A model generated the notes under the pieces. The model worked only from the letters and a program-made list of their open reading frames with translations, was not told where the DNA came from and ran no database searches. The translations under genes were made by a program, and so were the position numbers. Below are positions 23,550-34,129 of a stretch of 64,000 nt of DNA, in pieces (position 1 is the stretch's first letter; each line of letters begins with the position of its first letter). The stretch spans positions 1-64,000 of the forward strand of contig JAOTOM010003129.1 of the NCBI GenBank assembly GCA_034440615.1, read 5' to 3'. The stretch is from Ashinkailepas kermadecensis. Taxonomy: Eukaryota > Arthropoda > Thecostraca > Neolepadidae.

Positions 23550-24265
23550 CCAGCCGGCACTTGTCACTTAGCGCGTGAGCATGTTGATCGGACCACCTTT
23601 AGGTCACGCAGACAAACCGCGATCTTGTGGCTCTGAGACCGATCACATCTCGTTGCCCGGCAAGTGAACTGCGCAGTTTATTTTGTGCTTGTAAGAAGCT
23701 TTCGATCACGTGCACATGAAGGAAAGGCACCATAATACAAGGACCGATATAGATGTTTAGAATGTGATGATTGAAATGTGTTGGAACACTTGCTCCTTGC
23801 TTCTTGATGTTGCAACTAGTGCTTGGATAATAAACAAAGAAAATAAATAGATGGATGATGAGTATTGTTCTTAAGATGCATGTCCAGTGCTCATAAAATT
23901 TGCCATATACTTGTCTCCCACAATTATGCATTGATTTTGGCCAGGATGTTCTTTGAAAAGTTTTTGTTTTGTATCAGTGCGTCTAAATTGTTCCATACCG
24001 CGCAACTTACATCCATATTGCAGTTTCGGTATCGAAAGGTACCGTGCACTAGAATGGCATGGATTTTTGCCACGGTATGTCACTGGCGTACACATGATCA
24101 TATCCTAACTCGGGACCATGGGACACAACATGGGAAACATGCCGGGGGATGGAGGTGTCAAATGAAACTGTCCTCCAGCTACACTGCAGGTACCTCATGA
24201 ACACAGACAACCACGCAAACCTGAAGTAATACACAGGTGCAGGGTTCCGGAACATATGGACATGC
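23550..24265. other. Unique sequence
   Basis: Nothing identifiable was seen beyond short unsupported ORFs. Confidence 0.4.
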
Positions 24266-24267
24266 AG

Positions 24268-24450
24268 TCACAAAGACAAAATAACAGCAGCCGCCCTCAG
24301 CCAACTCAGGACACAGCAATAGCACACCTCCTCGGTCATCGAGAGACAAAATAACAGCAACCGCCTTAAGCCAACTGTGTACACAGTAATAGCACACTTC
24401 CTCGGCCACCGAGATACAAAATAACAGCAGCCGCCCTCGACCAGCACGAC
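24268..24450. repeat. 78-bp minisatellite, 2.3 copies
   Basis: The landmark GACAAAATAACAGCAGCCGCC recurs near 24273, 24345 and 24415. CACAGCAATAGCACAC lies within the units. Confidence 0.88.
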
Positions 24451-25284
24451 ACGCACCAACAGCTATCATTCGCTTCGTTCTGGACCAGCACCACCAGCAC
24501 CACCCGCACCAACAGCCCTCCCTTTCTCTCCCTCTCCGTCCCTCTCTCCTCTTCGCTTATGGATGATTAATCCGGCGCCGCTTCCTCGGGCAATTCGTTC
24601 CGGCCGCGCTAATGGTGACGCATGTTCTGCCAGCGGGGGAAAAACGGCACGCGACTTATCGGCAGCCGGATACAAAGGGTGCCAGCAGCGAGATATTGCG
24701 ACAGTGCTGACATCTGTTAGTCGTGACGTGGACTAGCTAGCGAGGACAGAATGGAGCGGTCGGAGAGCAGTAGCATCTTCTCACATTCTCACCAGCCGCC
24801 TCCACACTGCACACTGGAAAGCAGCCGCTCTCAAACATCGCTGGGGCTTCCCCAGGGAAAGTTTGATACTTCGGAAGAATCAATGCATAGAAAGAATGTG
24901 TAGATGAATGAATACATGAATGTTCAACCATGCGTAATGTGGACATTGAGCTCCGTTGTGTGGGGAAGAGACTAAATGTTCCGATGAGTGAAATGAATAA
25001 GTGATCGCAAACTGGTTCAGAACCAAGGAGAAACTGGAACCCTGGCGACCTATTAATTTGATATAACGTACCATACATATATGTGCATCTACGTACCTTC
25101 CACCAAGTCCGATCCAAATTAGTTACATTGAGGACCCGGATGTCCGAGTGTTTGCCATCCAGTGAATCAGAAGCCGGTGGGGGCACCCCGCACGGATGAG
25201 TCCAGGGTCGGCAATTCGATCCGCAACTCACATGGCCACATGGAAAAATGCACGTCCGTGCTTCTCATGTCTCATGCTTAAAGA

Positions 25285-25590
25285 ATACGTCTTTTGGCCG
25301 GGCTTCGGTTGGTTATTGGTTTTACGACACATCGACCGTTGAGTCATGTAGCGTCGCCAATCTCTCACGCCGATTGGTCGCGGGCGAAGAGTAGCGACAG
25401 GTGAGACTCGAACCCACAACCTTTCGATTGTGAGACGAGCATCTTACCCCTAGACCACTCGTCCCCCTTGGCCGGGCTTCAGTTCATTTGACCGGGCCTC
25501 AGCCGGGCTTGGTCCCGTCAGACCGGCCGGTCCCGGTCTGCGGCCCCAAAATGTCTGTTGGTACTTGCCACCTCTAGATGGACCGGTGTG
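25285..25590. repeat. Dispersed repeat copy A, carrying a SINE
   Basis: The segment after the SINE (TTGACCGGGCCTCAGCC, GGTCCCGGTCTGCGG, TTGCCACCTCTA) matches 35220-35345 in the same orientation and order. The part left of the SINE (TTTTGGCCGGGCTTC) also aligns, so the SINE split this copy. The GGTGGCAAGTACC-like end, read on the minus strand, is reminiscent of hAT termini. That is only a guess. Confidence 0.7.
25307..25467 (-). mobile_element. tRNA-derived SINE (family 1), copy 5, with target duplication
   Basis: Complete minus-strand copy. A perfect 13-bp duplication, TTGGCCGGGCTTC, lies at 25294-25306 and 25468-25480. The head, B box, core and GGTTGGTTATTGG end are all present. Confidence 0.95.
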
Positions 25591-25599
25591 GACCGCACC

Positions 25600-26478
25600 G
25601 ACGCTCGTCGATGACGACACGTGGTCGCCACGTCGGTGCCGACGGAGCTCAGTTAGCTAGAGCCAGCTCAGAGTGCAGCTCAGCCGTCTAGTTGTCGTCT
25701 CCGCCACCGTCAACACCGCCCTCTCTCCCCGGCCGGTGTTTCCTGGTACTGCCCCACCACCACGGCCTAACACAAACACGAACGTTCTCGGTAGCGTCGC
25801 CCTCTTCTCCTGACCACCCTAGTCGCCCCCCCCCCCCTCATGAAGCCCAATACCGTCATCTGCCGACCGCCACCCATCGCCTGCCCAGCATCGTCCGCCG
25901 TGACCAGGCGGGCCAGCCTGCCAGGCGGGTCAGGCGGGTCAGGCGGGTCAGGCGGGCCAGGCGGCAGCCGGCGTCGACGCGTCGCAGTCGACACCGCCGA
26001 CGGCGCGCCGTCACCGTGACGGGCCGAGACGACGGCTCGGGCCGACGACCCCGGCCGCCCGCGCTTACGGCACCAGTTTTGAGTTACGACCTGCTAAGCC
26101 GGCAGCCCGCGCCCGGCGACCCGGTCACCTCTGACGTCACCACCGCGGCAGGGCCGTAGGGGAAGGGGGTCCAACCGCGTCGGCGCCGACTCACTATCGC
26201 CCCAATTACTCAGCACTGACGGAGCCAGCGGCGGCCGGCACACTTTGGGTCTGTCAGGGTGTCGGTCACAACACACCTCAGGTCTGTCGGGGTGTCGGTC
26301 ACAACACACCTCAGGTATGTCGGCAGCTTAACCACTGATCTACCGACGCCAGGGCATATTCATCCGTCAGGAACAGTCTCCAACTTGCATGGGCCATTCC
26401 CAGTCCTAAAAACTGTCTGAGTTTCAGGGGGGTCCTACAGCTCCGAGACAGGCCTCACGATTTCTAGAAAACATCGCT
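25600..26478. other. GC-rich region with small repeats
   Basis: Contains a 10-bp repeat (GGCGGGTCAG) at about 25922-25962 and a 33-bp duplication (TCTGTCGGGGTGTCGGTCAC) at about 26250-26315. From about 26380 onward there are degenerate repeats also found right of the transposon. An open frame at 25692-26159 has no recognisable domain and looks like GC-driven openness. Confidence 0.45.
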
Positions 26479-27050
26479 AGCTGGGGCATTCCAGCACGAT
26501 TCAACAGGTGATTAACACCCGACCATCTCGGATTCTCTTGAAAATTGGTACCCAGGGTAATCAGGTGCCCAGATTCCGAATCTGAAAGTCTTATGTCTAT
26601 CGGAGCGGTGGGTTTTGAGTTATAGCCTCGGGCAGTTTTTAAAAGTTTGAATACAAGGTTTCTTTGGGACGTCATAACTCCCATAAAACTGAAAGTAACC
26701 TAGTAAAATGATATATCGTTAGAATCGTAAAATCACAAGAATTGTTGTGGTGTAGCTCATTGTTGAAAATTTCGAAATTTTGTTTTGTAAAATTTTGGTC
26801 AAAAATGTGTTCACATTTTTTTTTATATGTGGCCAGTTAAAATAAATGTGTTTTTGTGCCGAGAATATTGCCTATGGTATTACTAACTTGCATGCAAAAA
26901 ATTCGAGATAGGTATTTTTTATAAATATTTTTCCACATTTTTTTATTTCTGCCGTGCAGTGCAAATTTGCTCTTTTGACGCCCTGCGGCCGCACATATCG
27001 TAAGTAGTACAAACATATGACATGTCAAATTTAAATGCTCCAAATTCAAT
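26479..27050. repeat. Left long terminal inverted repeat
   Basis: Arm of about 570 bp, complementary to 28490-29063. It is AT-rich internally and holds no gene. Confidence 0.92.
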
Positions 27051-27261
27051 TATTTATGAAAAGCTCCTTTGACTATTTCAAGACCCCTCCCCCCCCCCCC
27101 CTTCCCCCACCCCCACCTTCCCACAATCCCCTCCCGCGTCCTGCGTCACCCCAGCCCCGGCCGGGCTGAAGGACGCGAGGATCCGTGCTGTCTATGGCTG
27201 GTCTTAGGTTGTGCTGGCTTGAATGGATTACCACAAGTTGTAGGGGCGCAGGTGTGTAGGG

Positions 27262-28486
27262 GCGCTAAGGACTATGTCGTAGTCCGTAACGCACACGGTG
27301 TGAAGGAAAAGGTACAAAAAAGACTGATTCTGGGTACCTTGAAGGAGACTTACCAAAAATATAAGGAGGATTCAACGAACCCAAAAATAGGGTTCTCATC
27401 ATTATGTGCCCTCCGACCCCGCAACTGTGTCCTTGCGGGGAGCGCGGGGACTCACGAGGTTTGCGTGTGTGTGTATCATCAGAACGTGAAACTCATGATA
27501 GATTCACTGGGGGAACGTGGCCTCACCCACTATGACCTGATTGACTACGCTGTATGCGACAGTGAGAGGGAGGAATGTATGATGAACATGTGTGAGAACT
27601 GCCCCGGTGAGGAGGGCGTGGATGCCTTCTTACGGCTCATCCTGGGTGAGGAGGACAGTGTAGATTCTGAGCATAGATATAAGCAATGGGTTAGCACCGA
27701 CCGATGTGAGCTGCTGGAGGTGACGAAGGAGTGGGACGAGTTCATTCACGACCTATGCCGGTCTGTGGTGAAACTCACCAGCCACCATTACGTAGCCATC
27801 CATCAGAGTAGGGCATTTAAAGAGTGCAAGGAAAATGCTGCAGAGGGCGAGGCTGTCGTCGTCGGGGACTTCAGCGAGAACTACACGTTCGTCATTCAAG
27901 ACGAAGTGCAAAGCCACCATTGGGAGGCTCCACAGTGTACTGTGCACCCGTTCGTGGCCTACTGGAGAGAGGACGGACAGCAGCGGCACCAGAGCTACTG
28001 CGTCATCTCAGATCATCCAAAGCATAACACAACCACAGTCCACGCCTTCCAAAAAGCTGTGATCCCACGGCTCAAGGAAAAAGTCCCAGCACTGACCAAA
28101 ATCAGGTACTTTTCGGACGGCTCATCAGCCCAATACAAAAACAGATTCAACTTTTTAAACCTCTGCCATCACAAAAATGATTTCGGAGTGGAGTGTGACT
28201 GGCAATTTTTGCCACGTCACACGGCAAAGGGGCATGTGACGGCGTGGGAGGCACATTCGATGTGTACCGGCGGGCCTCGGATATCGCTTCCCCTCCCCCC
28301 CAGGATCGGACCTTTGATCGCTACCGGGGCAGTACTCCGCCAGAGACATGGCTTCGCCCCCCGGCCCAGGGGGCACCCGGCGGTGGGGGCACCACGAGAA
28401 TCGCTTGCCCCCCATCCAAAATTACCTTCCGCCGCCACTGGGTGGGGAGGGGTCTTGAAATGTTCGAACGAGCTTTGCATAGATAA
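27262..28486 (+). pseudogene. Transposase-like gene, frameshifted
   Basis: The open frame runs 27069-28496. Only the part from about residue 66 to 381 looks conserved, and the proline-rich start is probably not real coding. I recognise an uncharacterised metazoan family known from aphid, cnidarian and echinoderm genomes. Its hallmarks are a VQKRLIL block (82-88), a GFSSLCALRP block (108-117), THEVCVCVYHQNVKLM (128-143), GDFSENY (266-272), QDEVQSHHW (277-285) and FSDGSSAQYKN (348-358). D267 and D350 are candidate catalytic acids (inference). At 28205-28210 a T run appears one base short. Downstream, the hallmark SHGKGACDGVGGT is encoded in another frame (28220-28258). After that the sequence is C-rich and family similarity ends, probably through a secondary insertion or deletion. 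Confidence 0.82.
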
Positions 28487-28489
28487 TGG

Positions 28490-29063
28490 AACTTGAAGCA
28501 TTTGAATTTGATACCATACGTATGTGCTACATATGCTATGCGCGGCGGCAGTGCGTGAAAAGCACAAATTTTCATGGCATGGCTGAAATGAAAAAAATGG
28601 ATAAAGATATTTATAAAAAATACCTATCTCCAATTTTTTGCATGCCAGTTAGTAATACCATAGGCAATGTTTCGGCCCAAAAAAACAATGTTTTTAACTG
28701 GCCACATATAAAAAATTGAACAAATTTTTGCCCACAAAATTTTTAAGACACAATTTCGATATTTTCACAAATGAGCTACACCACAACAATTCTTGTGATT
28801 TTACGATTCTAACAATATATAATTTCACTAGGTTACGTTCAGCTTTATGGGAGTTATGGCGTCCCAAAGAAACCTTGTATTCGAACTTTTCAAAAACTGC
28901 CCGAGGCTATAACTCAAAACCCACTGCTCCGACAGACCTAAGAATTTCAGATTCGGAATCTGGGCACCTGATTACCCTGGGTACCAATTTTCAAGAGAAT
29001 CCGAGATGGTCGGGTGTTAATTTGCACCCATCACCTGTTGAATCGTGCTGGAATGCCCCAGCT
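28490..29063. repeat. Right long terminal inverted repeat
   Basis: Arm complementary to 26479-27050. Near its outer end it has about 10 extra bases (TTTGCACCCA) relative to the left arm. Confidence 0.92.
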
Positions 29064-29069
29064 CTCGGA

Positions 29070-29350
29070 ACTCTCCTTGCTCTTTGGTGGCTCTGTTCAT
29101 CCCTCATTGTTCCATCCAAGCCTCAGGAGCATCACAGTCCGTTCCGCCCTAGCTCTCTGGGGACCTCCCCAGTCCTAGACAGTCTTTCGGGCCAGCAATG
29201 ACATTCTAGCTCTGAAACTGGCTCCCAATATTCCTCACAAGCATCGCTAGCCCTCAGGGATTTTTTTAGACATCAGTGGGCTCTGTTAGCCCTCCAGACC
29301 CGCTCAAGCTGCTAGGGGCCCTTCCTAGTTATCGACAGCTCTTGTGGTTT
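29070..29350. repeat. Degenerate repeat flanking the transposon
   Basis: Strings such as CCCCAGTCCTAGACAGTC, TCTAGCTCTGAAACTGG and CACAAGCATCGCTAGC recur loosely here. Related strings lie left of the transposon at about 26390-26478 (CCCAGTCCTAAAAACTGTC, AAAACATCGCTAGC). The transposon therefore appears to sit inside an old tandem repeat. Confidence 0.6.
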
Positions 29351-29354
29351 CAAG

Positions 29355-30090
29355 AAGATTTTAGCTCCGAGGATGACCCTCGGCATTCGTCGGTCGCCAG
29401 CCAACCAGCGTCCACCCGTCAGACTGAATACAATGTTCATTCACCAGCCAATCAGCACTTCTGACTATCCGGAATCTCACCACACAGTTGACGTGGTCGG
29501 TAGGATATGCAGCCAATTACAGACTGGACGCTCGGAGGTAGACATGGAGTCAAGATAGTGCGGCGACGAGGAATCCTTAGAAAATATGGAGTCGTACCTC
29601 ATCAGAGGTAGACATAGAATCTTCCCTCTTCAGAAGTAAATATAGAGTAGTTGTCCCTCATCAAGATAAGGTGCGAATAGCAATTCTTGAAAGCCAAGGA
29701 AAGTGTACCATCCACAAACTGAAAATGAACCTGATTTGAGATACGGTAAATTTGCTTTTTCTAGCCTAGTTACATTGCTCTTTGCTGTTGGTTTTTATTT
29801 GTCATTGGCGTAATGCGGCAACATCGGCACTGATTAATGTGTACTACTATTGGTGTCTCCACATTGCACTGCAATGCAGCACAGCAACATCCAATGTACA
29901 GAGTTGAGATGCCAGCACTACACCAACGCTGCTAGCTGTGCTGCCGATCCTCAGCGTCAGCCGTCCGTCGGCCACATAGCTGTACCTGTGTTGGTTATGA
30001 AGCCGCACCTTTCCGAGGGCGACTTCAAAGCCGCCAAAGCTGGAAGATGCTGATCCTTCACCGCCTACAGGCCCTCGATGCCCTCCCGCC
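29355..30090. other. Unique sequence, nothing recognised
   Basis: Small repeats of AGAGGTAGACAT occur near 29535-29640. Otherwise I see nothing. Confidence 0.4.
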
Positions 30091-30097
30091 GGCGCCG

Positions 30098-30850
30098 GGC
30101 AGAGTGTGGTGTCAGCCGGTGCCGGGCAGGGAGTGGTGTGGTGTCAGCCGGTGCCAGGCAGGGAGTGGTGTGGTGTCAGCCGGTGCCGGGCAGGGAGTGG
30201 TGTGGTGTCAGCCGGTGCCAGGCAGGGAGTGGTGTGGTGTCAGCCGGTGCCGGGCAGGGAATGGTGTGATGTCAGCCGGCGCCGGGCAGGGAGTGGTGTG
30301 GTGTCAGCCGGTGCTGGGCAGGGTGTGGTGTCAGCCGGCGCCGGGCAGGGAGTGGTGTGGTGTCAGCCGGTGCCGGGCAGGGAGTGGTGTGGTGTCAGCC
30401 GGTGCCGGGCAGGGAGTGGTGTGGTGTCAGCCGGTGCCAGGCAGGGAGTGGTGTGGTGTCAACCGGTGCCGGGCAGGGAGTGGTGTGATGTCAGCCGGCG
30501 CCGGGCAGGGAGTGGTGTGGTGTCAGCCGGTGCTGGGCAGGGTGTGGTGTCAGCCGGCGCCGGGCAGGGAGTGGTGTGGTGTCAGCCGGTGCCGGGCAGG
30601 GAGTGGTGTGGTGTGGGGTGTTAGCCGGTGCCAGGCAGGGAGTGGTGTGGTGTCAGCCGGTGCCGGGCAGGGAGTGGTGTGATGTCAGCCGGTGCCGGGC
30701 AGGGAGTGGTGTGGTGTCAGCCGGCGCCGGGCAGGGAGTGGTGTGGTGTCAGCCGGTGCCGGACAGGGTGTGGTGTCAGCCGGTGCCGGACAGGGTGTGG
30801 TGTCAGCCGGTGCCGGGCAGGGAGTGGTGTGGTGTCAGCCGGTGCCGGAT
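30098..30850. repeat. 32-bp minisatellite, about 24 copies, with higher-order block
   Basis: Unit built on GGTGCCGGGCAGGGAGTGGT followed by GTGGTGTCAGCC. A shorter 24-bp variant (GGTGCTGGGCAGGGTGTGGT) marks a multi-unit block that occurs twice, at about 30260-30345 and 30480-30560. That indicates segmental duplication of about 220 bp. Confidence 0.95.
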
Positions 30851-30859
30851 CGGCCCGGT

Positions 30860-32020
30860 GGGATCACGCTGTGTGTCGCTCTCAGCACCGACCCCGGCCG
30901 GCTGTGCCGCACTTGACCGAGTCCTCCGGTGGGGTCGTCCGCGGTCGTTATCCCTTACTCCAGTCTCGCGCCGCCGCCCCGCAGCCCCAATAACGAGCCG
31001 CAGCCGACGTTGCCCGAGGTGCCCCTATTACACCGAGGCTACCGGCCGCCGGCTACATCCACGACAAAAATGCACCGCCCGAGGCAAACCACTGGCAACT
31101 CGAGACGGTCTGCGCCGACGAGTTCACACGTCTGGCGTCGGGGGCACGCTGCAGACGAGGATACGGGACGCCGTGTCATGCCACACTCCCAGTCCATGCG
31201 CCGAGACGGTCTGTGCCGACGAGTTCAGACTGCTGGTGTCGAGGTCACGCTGCAAATGCGGGCACTGGACGCTATTTCACCACTCCCGATCCATGTGTCG
31301 ACCGAAGTACGCTACATAAGCCCGCCCCGAGTCGACACGCTCTGTGCAGGTTTGTGGTCGGGTTTGGGCCGCCACCACAGTACTGCGGGAGTTGGTGGAG
31401 AGCTTCACCAAGGTGTACTTCTGCCTGAACCCATCTGTACAACCGAGTACTCCCATGCGCCATGTGCTGAGAGGATGATAGTAATCTTGCAATACATTTA
31501 GGAACTTACACAGGAAGCGTGAGACAACGCCAGTGATAACAAACATGTGTCCTTGGGGACACCCTCGGAGACAGAGAGGAAACACCTGCTGAAACGTCAA
31601 GTGGGGCTGGTGACACAACTAACCTCCACTGCGTGTGGGGACTGAGGGCCACCAGACATCCACAGCGACTCAGAGGGTTCAGAACGTGACGTGATATCAG
31701 ACTTTCAGCAGGAGAGGGAACCAGCGCAATGCGCGGACACAGAACAGCGACAGAACGTATCGGTACGAATGCATCGAATAACCAGAAATGTATATAGAAC
31801 TGTATACAGTGCATAACTAGAGCGTCCGATTCGAAGAGCCCTCCGAGCCACGTCGCCCACAGCCACGGGGCGTGTCACCAGGCCGGATGTAAGTCGGCCG
31901 CGCGCCTCGTGTGTCACTTCAGCACCGTCTCCGCCGGCGTCGCGTGCAAACCCATCCATTCATACTTGATGACAGCCGGTTTGATCTATAGCCGGGCCGC
32001 GCACGCGCCGCCGGCCGCAC
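30860..32020. other. GC-rich then unique sequence; presumed intron 1 of the gene at 32025-32417
   Basis: A degenerate repeat with GAGACGGTCTG and GCCGACGAGTTCA lies at 31100-31260. No second exon was recognised. If the exon call is right, this region on the minus strand is intronic. Confidence 0.35.
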
Positions 32021-32024
32021 TGAC

Positions 32025-32417
32025 CTTGTCGCGCAGCATGGAGCGGATGCGGCCCGCTTGCTCCTTGAAGCGCTGCAGGCTGAGCTCCAGCTCGAGGCAG
32101 CGCTCCTGCCAGTTGACCTCGTCGCTGGTCCACACGAACGGCGTGTCGGGAAACTCGGCGTCGGCCAGGTCGGACAGCACCGACGGCAGCGACGAGGCCG
32201 TCGACACGGACATGTGCGCGTCCGAGCTGCAGCTGAGGCCGTCCAGCGCCGACAGCGGGCCGACGGCGGCCGCCTCGGGCGGGTACGAGTCGGGCGCGTA
32301 CGAGTGGCGCAGCGGCGCCGGCGGCGGCGGCGAGTGGCACGCGCCGCCGCTCGGGTACACGAATGTCGAGTGCGGCCGACGACAGGCCGTCGGCTTGGCC
32401 GAGTCCGAGTCCGCCAT
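32025..32417 (-). CDS. Candidate first coding exon of an unidentified coiled-coil protein
   Basis: On the minus strand an ATG at 32417 lies in GCCGCCATGGCGG, a textbook Kozak context. The frame runs 131 codons to AAG, followed by GTCAGT at 32024-32019, a good splice donor. The exon ends in phase 0. Residues 1-100 are Ser/Pro/Ala-rich and probably disordered. Residues 96-131 include TPFVWTSDEVNWQERC, then LELELSLQRFKEQAGRIRSM, which looks like the start of an amphipathic coiled coil. Reading past the donor gives only 12 more residues before a stop, as expected for intron. GC-rich third positions and abundant CpG suggest a CpG-rich 5' end. I do not recognise the gene. The alternative is chance openness in GC-rich DNA. 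Confidence 0.6.
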
Positions 32418-32431
32418 GGCGGCTCAGGATG

Positions 32432-32655
32432 GCGGGCGAGGTCACCGGGTCATGTCACGGAAGCAGCGCCTGCAGTGGAGACAAACTTCATGTCAGAAGA
32501 CAGCTGGGGTGGCGAGGTCACCGGGTCATGTCACGGTACCACCTGCAGTCTTGCAGTGGAGACAAACGTCACGTCAGAGGACAGCTGGGGGTGGCGAGGT
32601 CACCGGGCAATGTCACGAAAGCAGCGTCTGCAGTGGAGACAAACTATATGTCAGA
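32432..32655. repeat. 76-bp minisatellite, about 3 copies, abutting the exon
   Basis: Unit with GGCGAGGTCACCGGGTCATG, GCAGTGGAGACAAAC and GTCAGAGGACAGCTGGGG. It begins about 15 bp upstream of the putative start codon, so it would lie in the 5' UTR or promoter of that gene. Confidence 0.9.
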
Positions 32656-33129
32656 GGACGGCACCACCAACAGCAGAGCATACGAAACACAACACAAGCA
32701 AGCAGACAATTGTGGACCTTCAGTGACTTTCCCTTCGAGGACGGCGGTGGTTTCGTGTTTAAGGGCGGACTAACTGCACGGCCACATTGCGCTACAAATA
32801 ACCGCGTGGGAGACGGCCAAACCCACCATCTTCATCTTTCAGCATTCGTCTTTCATCTGCATAAAATATAAACGGAAAACGGTTTCATCCGCCTAACTGT
32901 AAGCTGTAATCACCAGTGTTACAATGGTACGGTTGTGTATTCTGTATCGGACAGTCACTGCTCTCCCAGGCCTGCGTCACCGTCACAGACTAGGACACTA
33001 CGTCCAGTCAGGATGGCAGACCGACTTGAAACCAGAGCGCAGGGCCTCCGCTTCGTTTCAGGTCGCAGGTGGGCAGCGAGCCCGTCCGGGGCTGTGAAGC
33101 TGTCCACTTTCCAAATGTTCTACTGTTTG

Positions 33130-33408
33130 ACATGTATGCATGTATGTCTGTATGTGTACCTATATGCCATGTATGTCTGTATGTGTACCTATATGCCATG
33201 TATGTCTGTATGTGTATCTATATGCCATGTGTCTGTATGTGTACGTATATGCCATGTATGTCTGTATGTGTACCTATATGTCATGTATGTCTGTATGTGT
33301 ACCTATATGCCATGTATGTCTGTATGTGTACCTATATGCCATGTATGTCTGTATGTGTACCTATATGCCATGTATGTCTGTATGTGTACCTATATGCCAT
33401 GTATGTAC
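33130..33408. repeat. 29-bp minisatellite, about 9 copies
   Basis: Unit GCCATGTATGTCTGTATGTG followed by TACCTATAT. Steps of 29 bp at 33142, 33171 and 33200 confirm the period. It contains TATG/TGTA subrepeats, so it probably grew from a microsatellite. Confidence 0.94.
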
Positions 33409-33784
33409 CGGCCCTTTACGCCACGTTCTTTGTTTGCCGGCGTCTCTCATCTCTCCTCTCTTGCTTGTTTGATATCACCGAATGTTACATAAGGCGGATT
33501 AACGTAACCCTTTCATTACCGTAACAAATGTCTAGCGGACGACACTTTGCCATTGCTAAAGACAAAAAAAAACAGATCAGGACACTACGTCCGGTCAGAA
33601 GGGCATACCGACTGTTCTCCACTGTTTGTTCTGCGATCTTCCTTGGATCGTGACAAGAAACAGGACTCGGGTGGGACTGAGCGGACTGTTGAGACGGAGC
33701 AGACGCCGTTGAGACTGAGCGGACTCTGTTTTGAAACTGAGCAGACTTCAGTGTCGGCCGTGACCAATCGATGGCGTGTGGGAG

Positions 33785-33890
33785 CCACGGCAGCCGGCAC
33801 CGTGGCCGGTATAGCTCGCAGGTCTTGTCACTGCCGTCGGCACCGTGGCCGGTATAGCCCGCAGGTCCTGTCACTGCCGTCGGCAGGTCG
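33785..33890. repeat. 47-bp tandem duplication
   Basis: Two copies of a segment including GCACCGTGGCCGGTATAGC and TGTCACTGCCGTCGG. Confidence 0.85.
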
Positions 33891-33984
33891 GCCAGAAACA
33901 CAGTCATCCACCCCACAGCAATCACATGGTATTTCATCGGGTGCACCAGACATACTCCCACTACATGTGAGACAGTCGAGTGAG

Positions 33985-34120
33985 GAATCAGTCGGATTCC
34001 TGGCAGCCTGCTGTGGCGGTGGGCCTGCCACAGCAGGTCCGCCGCTGTTGTGGCAGACCTGGCATTGTTGTGTTAGAATAAACCCTACCACAGCAGGCCC
34101 TTTTCTAACGCAACAATGCA
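33985..34120. repeat. Short repeat with CACAGCAGG motifs
   Basis: CCACAGCAGGTCC at 34028 and CCACAGCAGGCCC near 34090, with TGTTGTGTTAGAATAAACCC between them. This is a weak local duplication. Confidence 0.4.
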
Positions 34121-34129
34121 ACAGGTACA

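Larger units (their letters stand above)
26479..29063. mobile_element. DNA transposon with TIRs of about 570 bp, 2.6 kb
   Basis: The left arm (26479 to about 27050) and right arm (about 28490-29063) are extended reverse complements. The ends are AGCTGGGGCATTCCAGCACG and its complement. Shared interior landmarks include CACCCGACCATCTCGGATTC, ACCCAGGGTAATCAGGTGCC, TTCTTTGGGACGTCATAACT and ACTGGCATGCAAAAAATT-like strings. Identity is high but with many differences. A 10-bp indel lies next to a TTAA near both ends (left TTAACACCC, right GGGTGTTAA). Between the arms lies a frameshifted transposase-like gene. The superfamily is not settled and the target duplication is unclear. Confidence 0.92.

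Noticed and set aside
25692..26159. 155-residue open frame in GC-rich DNA
   Set aside because: It has no recognisable domain, contains small GC repeats and overlaps an opposite-strand frame. No splice or start evidence supports it.
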